From: Malus domestica
Taxonomy: Eukaryota; Streptophyta; Magnoliopsida; Rosales; Rosaceae
Assembly (NCBI RefSeq): GCF_042453785.1
Contig: NC_091671.1
Span: 29,231,001-29,295,000 of the forward strand
DNA: 64,000 nucleotides
Direction of reading: 5' to 3'
Shown: in pieces, positions 59,601 to 64,000 of the stretch
Position numbering within the stretch: position 1 is the stretch's first letter
Layout: every line of letters begins with the position of its first letter
Position numbers and translations under genes: made by a program
The notes under the pieces: generated by a model
Seen by the model: the letters and a program-made list of their open reading frames with translations, nothing else
Told to the model about the DNA's origin: nothing
The model's database searches: none

Positions 59601-60645
59601 CATTTTATCATATGAATTTAGACATAATAGTGCTGATAAATGCATATACTCTAAATTCACAAATGATTATAGTGTTGTTATATGTTTATATGTCGACGAC
59701 TTGCTAATTTTTGGTACAAACATGAAAGGTGTATCTGAAACTAAAGAGTATCTAAATTCAAAATTCAAGATGAAGGACTTGAATGAAGTAAATACTATCT
59801 TGGGAATTAAAGTAAAGAAGCATAGTGGGGGTTACGCTTTATGTCAGTCACATTATATAGAAAAATTGATTTTTAAGTTTAAGCATCTACAAATAAAAGA
59901 AGCAAATACCCCTTATGACCCTAGTGAGATTTTGCTTAATAATTATGGTAGGTCTGTTGCACAGCTTGAGTATACTAGTGTAATCGGAAGTTTAATGTAT
60001 GTCATGCATTGTACCAGGCCAGATATCGCATTTGCAGTAAGCAAACTTTCTAGATACACTAGTCATCCAGGTACTGCTCATTGGAAAGCAATAAATAGAA
60101 TTTTTGGTTATCTTAAAAAAACTATTAATCTGAGTTTAACTTACTCTGAGTTTGCAGCAGCACTTGAAGGATATTCAGATGCAAGTTGGATAACAAGTGC
60201 TAATGATAATAAGTCTACATCAGGGTGAATTTTTACAATTGCCGGATGAGCAATTTCTTGGGCTTCGAAGAAGCAAACATGTATAGCACATTCAACTATG
60301 GAATCTGAATTTATAGCATTAACAGCAGCAGGTAAAGAAGCGGAATGGATTAGAAATTTGTTATTGGAAATAGAGTTGTGGCCACAACCAATGCCATCCA
60401 TTTCTTTATATTGTGATAGTGAGGCTACTTTGTCTAGAGCATACAATAAGGTATACTATGGAAAGTCTAGACATATTAGCTTGAGTCATGAATATGTCAA
60501 GCAATTAATAACTGATGGAGTTATTAATATTGTTTATGTTAAATCAAGTAATAACTTGGCGGATTCGTTAACGAAAGAACTTTCAAGAGCTTTGGTAGTT
60601 AGTACATCTAGTGGAATGGGGCTAAAACCCTTTATTGAAAATTAG
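56641..60645 (+). pseudogene. gag-pol polyprotein of copia element 2 (nonsense-disrupted)
   Basis: One reading frame starts at an ATG 22 bp after the LTR. Gag: KFDGSNFTRWKDKMRFML, then zinc knuckle CYHCGKKDHYIHDC near 57412-57453. Protease: WLDSGATIHVC (57613 on). Integrase: zinc motif WHLRLAHINF...CETCIQAK, then IHSDICEFNG, LRSDRGGEYFSYE and PQQNGLAERKNRT. Reverse transcriptase: GCKWVFRRKYNTNG, VYMEQPEGF and YVDDLLIFGTN. RNase H: GYSDASWITSANDNKSTSG, STMESEFIAL and LYCDSEATL. Eight in-frame stops interrupt it (56827, 57610, 57658, 57739, 59224, 59575, 60226, 60247) but no frameshift is needed anywhere. All domains and catalytic residues are present between the stops. Confidence 0.92.
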
Positions 60646-61224
60646 CCACCAATAATGGTAACCCAACTTTCTCTAGAACATCACTAGTTTAAAAGTTTAA
60701 TGGGTAATAACAAGTTATTGTTAAGTGGTTGTGAAAGCATTGAAAATTATTATATAGCTCATTCCAGGATGATCAGTGCACTGCTGCGTTTAGAATGATG
60801 AGTTTTATCTCTTAATGAGGTTATTTGTAGTTATATCTATAGTAGCATGGACATGGGAAGGAACCTCACCTATATGAACATAAGAAGTAGTGCCACTTCT
60901 ATCAAGAGTTGGGTTTTTCTCTTATAAATGTTCATGAAACTAGGATGAAGCACAAGATCATAATAGTGCTTAATTAGTTCAGAAATTTCTTTAAAGAAAT
61001 AAGACATAATCATGTGTGTAGTGATTCTGGTTTTAACATAAGAATAGGTGGTTTAAACTTAGGTCACCATCGCATTCGTTATAACTTTGAATTACTTACA
61101 CTAATTAAAGGTTTAATTCGAAAGAAACCTTTATTGTATGCATGATTATATCGGTATGTTTGTGATAATTATAAAGAGAGAGTTGTAATATCATTTTCTA
61201 TATATTTTTAAAATAGGGAAGGAT

Positions 61225-61795
61225 TGTTGAATATTTAAAAAATATAATATATATGAGGCTGTTTGATGGAAAGTTGGGTCATTGACCCAACAATTATATC
61301 TTTTCAAATTAGCATTGCAACATTTTTGCTAATACCCACCGGTTGCTGCATGTTTTACAACATATATGATCTTTGGGTAATTGGTGTTTGTATCAGATAT
61401 GTCTATTGGACATAATGCTGCAATGTGTTGTATCCCATGGTAAAAAGACATACTCAAATCAAAGGAGGTGTCCAAAAGGTGTAATTCTTACTATATATAG
61501 TGGTGACATTAGTAGAAAAGAATCATTCAGAAATTTGTTATCTACATAATTTCTTTGCTCTCTTTTCTCTCAACATCACATTCATACAATTTCTTTCTAG
61601 TTATTTCTAAGGGAATATAATTTGGTTTTGCTAATAGAATATTACATACTTTGTTGTATCCTGAAAGTGATTTGCCAAGAACCCTTTAGCAAACTCATTC
61701 GAGTGGGGGCAAATAACACTTTAAGGAAATGATTCAAGTCGTACCTCAAAGTCATTATTCGGATTATTCTCCATAATTCTACATTTACTCTAACA
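61225..61795 (+). repeat. 3' LTR of copia element 2
   Basis: 571 bp, direct copy of the 5' LTR. It lacks most of the TA dinucleotide run present near 56070. Confidence 0.9.
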
Positions 61796-61800
61796 AGATC

Positions 61801-62905
61801 TGCACAGTTCAATTTTTTTAGTCTTTGTGAAGCAAATCAATGGGATGGTTAAGGGCGCCGTAAGATTGAAATTGATTGTTCCAGATATCTCGGTCCGCAG
61901 ACTCCAGATACAGAGATCCAAAGTGTATACTAATTTATTTTCGCATTCAACGTAAATATATCTATCTATCAAAACAGAAAATAGAAAAATATGAATTTAA
62001 TTGCACATTTCAATTAATACCCTCTTAAAATTATTCAATAATAAAAATTGTAGAATACGCTGGCTTTTCAAATTTAAAAATGCCCAGCCAACATCTTTAT
62101 AAAACCAGATATCATTCCATGTACAGAAAGGCTATGCAGCTAAAATGTGGCCAACAAAATATTTGGGGTTGTCTAATTTCTCCTAGCCGTTTAATCAACT
62201 TTACATGGGCCCACATAATTACTATTTGGAGCAAAATTATGCCAGATATTATTACCTGAATTTGGTCAAAAACATTCATTAGGGAAATCTGATTTCACGT
62301 CCTTTAAAAGTTATAATAATTGTAACCGTTGAATAAAATTTCAACGGTCCAATAGGCTTGCTTAGAAGGATCCTCACCCTTAGCTCAGGAGAGGATCCTG
62401 ATCCACGTGGGAGCACTTGATATGTATTTAATCAATTTCAAATCCAAAGTAAAGCTCAATTGGTCTGTTTTTTCTTTTTCAGGAATTTTTTTTTTTACAG
62501 ATAACATGAAACTATTGATAGAAATGAGTTTCATCTTATAAGACATAGTGTAATATGTCTTATAAGATAAAACTCTTCAGAATCGTCAACACGTTCGTGA
62601 ATACAACTATAACTTTTTTCATTTGATGAGTTTGTACATTTTTTTCGCACCCAACCAAAATCTTGTAAATATAATGGCTTATAAGTTATAGTCATTTATT
62701 TACTCACCTCTTAGTATAAATGTACCGTTGTATAAAAAAAACTATGGTCATTTGCTAACTAAATTCTGGTGTAACATGTCTAAATATTTTTGAATACTTT
62801 TACCATGGATTGTAGCCTTTTTGGGGTAATTTGTGATTAACCAATCAATGGGGGAATCCATTTATTAAGCTCGCGTGGTCTTGGCCCCACACTACTGAGC
62901 AGGAG
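61801..62905. other. Promoter side of the GH9 gene, with two hairpins
   Basis: AT-rich. A small palindrome pairs AGGATCCTC (62367-62375) with GAGGATCCT (62391-62399). A longer hairpin is listed separately. No gene recognised. Confidence 0.45.
62526..62575. repeat. 22-bp hairpin with 6-nt loop
   Basis: Arms 62526-62547 (GAGTTTCATCTTATAAGACA...) and 62554-62575 are complementary with one mismatch around GTGTAA. It could be a tiny MITE or its remnant. Confidence 0.75.
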
Positions 62906-62913
62906 TATAAATA
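62906..62913 (+). promoter_or_regulatory. TATA box of the GH9 gene
   Basis: TATAAATA in a GC-rich surround, 69 bp upstream of the start codon. Confidence 0.7.
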
Positions 62914-62974
62914 GGGGCCTGTGGGAGGGGTAGGAAGAAAAGAGAGTGAGAAACACAATAATATTACGGAGGAC

Positions 62975-64000
62975 ATGAAGCAAGGTATTGTCCTCCAATG
63001 GGTTTCTCTACTCTCCATTTTCGCTCTCTTTTCCTTGTCTCAGACTCAGTCCTTCGACTACGGCGAAGCTCTCTCCAAGAGTCTCCTCTACTTCGAGTCC
63101 CAACGTTCCGGCCGCTTGCCCCACAATCAACGGGTCACCTGGCGTCACCATTCCGGCCTTGACGATGGCCTAGAACAAGGGGTCAGTTAACCATTTTATC
63201 ATTACAATCATCAATCATATACAACGTGTTTGTAGCTCAGTTAGTTAGCATTCATTCGAGGCTCTGCATTCGATTATCCCAATATTGCTGTATAAAAGCA
63301 AAAACATCAATCCTAATTATGTATGCATGTGTTTGATGTGATGTATTTCGTCTGGCGTTTTCACGTATGTTTTTCAGGTGGACTTGGTGGGAGGGTACTA
63401 TGATGCAGGTGACAATGTGAAATTTGGTCTGCCAATGGCTTTTACCATAACAATGCTGTCTTGGGGTGTCATTGAGTACGGCAAACAAATAGAGGATGCT
63501 GGAGAGTACAATCATGCCTTAGAAGCTATCAAATGGGGGACTGATTATTTCATCAAGGCTCATACTCACCCAAATGTTTTGTGGGCTGAGGTAATAGTAA
63601 TAATGAAATAAAACTATCGAAAACTCTCAAAGTCTGACATGTTATTAAACTTTGATTTAAATGTGAAATAGATTCATAGTCTGTCAACATTGTCATATAT
63701 GATAATTTTTAATACTTTAGACTGTCAATAGCTTGGGTCGGTCAATAAATTTACTATATGAGTCTATGATTGTTAGGTGGGAGATGGATCGACGGATCAC
63801 TACTGTTGGCAAAGGCCGGAGGACATGACAACATCTCGACAAGCCTACAAGGTCGATGAGAACCACCCCGGGTCAGATATTGCAGGTGAGACTGCGGCGG
63901 CAATGGCAGCGGCTGCCATTGTGTTTAGGAAAACCAACCCACATTACTCTGGCCTACTTTTACACCATGCACAACAGGTAACATATTTAATTAGTCTGAT
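62975..64000 (+). CDS. Secreted endo-1,4-beta-glucanase (GH9), 5' part
   Basis: Exons 62975-63181, 63378-63590 and 63777-63977, all phase 0 with GT-AG introns. The gene continues beyond the window. The 207 visible residues start with a signal peptide ([20 protein letters not shown], cut near residue 26), then [37 protein letters not shown] and [20 protein letters not shown]. The DAGD aspartates (78 and 81) are the catalytic base region of GH9. Later motifs [13 protein letters not shown] and [19 protein letters not shown] are also conserved in this family. The enzyme cuts beta-1,4-glucans during wall loosening or remodelling. Full-length plant enzymes have about 490-620 residues, so roughly 40 percent is here. 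The chosen start has the only good signal peptide; an upstream in-frame extension starts with GTG and is untranslated leader. Whether a C-terminal CBM49 exists cannot be seen. Confidence 0.95.

Larger units (their letters stand above)
56039..61800 (+). mobile_element. Ty1/copia retrotransposon 2, possibly self-primed
   Basis: Body 56044-61795 (5752 bp), LTRs 56044-56618 and 61225-61795, perfect target duplication AGATC (56039-56043 and 61796-61800). Gag, protease, integrase, reverse transcriptase and RNase H occur in copia order, all in one frame from 56641 to 60645. A purine tract AAAATAGGGAAGGAT precedes the 3' LTR. The LTRs differ at about 25 positions. No initiator-Met primer site is present. 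The expected position instead complements a part of the LTR itself. Confidence 0.95.

Overview
This window is nuclear DNA of a eudicot plant. It has GT-AG introns in its genes, plant-only families (an AP2/ERF factor with an EAR repressor motif, GH17 and GH9 wall enzymes, an EG45-like protein), AT-rich intergenic DNA, and a large load of plant LTR retrotransposons, RTE-type LINE, SINE and MITEs. Several repeats look like ones common in apple and pear (Rosaceae), so a Malus/Pyrus-like genome is my best guess. That assignment is inference, not proof.

Real genes are few: (1) an ERF-type transcriptional repressor on the minus strand (14906-15604); (2) a secreted GH17 beta-1,3-glucanase with a C-terminal X8/CBM43 domain, minus strand, three exons (22595-24409); (3) an EG45-like (plant natriuretic peptide-like) secreted protein, minus strand, two exons (51758-52344); (4) an intact SUMO gene, plus strand, three exons (53489-54261); (5) the 5' part of a secreted GH9 endo-1,4-beta-glucanase, plus strand, running off the right edge (62975 onward). 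Three of the five act at the cell wall or apoplast. They share no operon-like organisation.

The rest is mostly mobile DNA. Region by region: 1-4.9 kb holds MITE-like repeats, a LINE-like retroposon and a tandem LTR-like block. 4.9-10.4 kb is a decayed Ty1/copia element. 11-14.3 kb holds MITEs. 16.8-21.2 kb is a nest made of a fold-back element, an Au-like SINE with a 17-bp target duplication, a tandem array, a tandem MITE pair, a solo LTR and a long-TIR element. 28.1-33.8 kb holds a Mutator-type MITE and a long LTR that has itself received a 1.86-kb solo LTR and a 0.5-kb MITE. 34.8-35.6 kb is a second LINE-like retroposon. 36.9-50.4 kb is a SUMO-like gene broken by a hAT-type element in exon 2 (carrying an exon of MBF1), a 5'-truncated RTE LINE in intron 2, and a full-length 9.75-kb Ty3/gypsy element in exon 3. 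56.0-61.8 kb is a second Ty1/copia element with a perfect 5-bp target duplication.

The two observations I find most interesting are these. First, the primer-binding position of the second copia element does not match the usual initiator-Met tRNA; instead it is a perfect 15-nt complement of a segment inside the element's own LTR, which suggests self-priming of reverse transcription. Second, a diverged SUMO-like gene about 3 kb from the intact SUMO gene has been stretched over more than 13 kb by three independent insertions, one of which carries a captured piece of MBF1.
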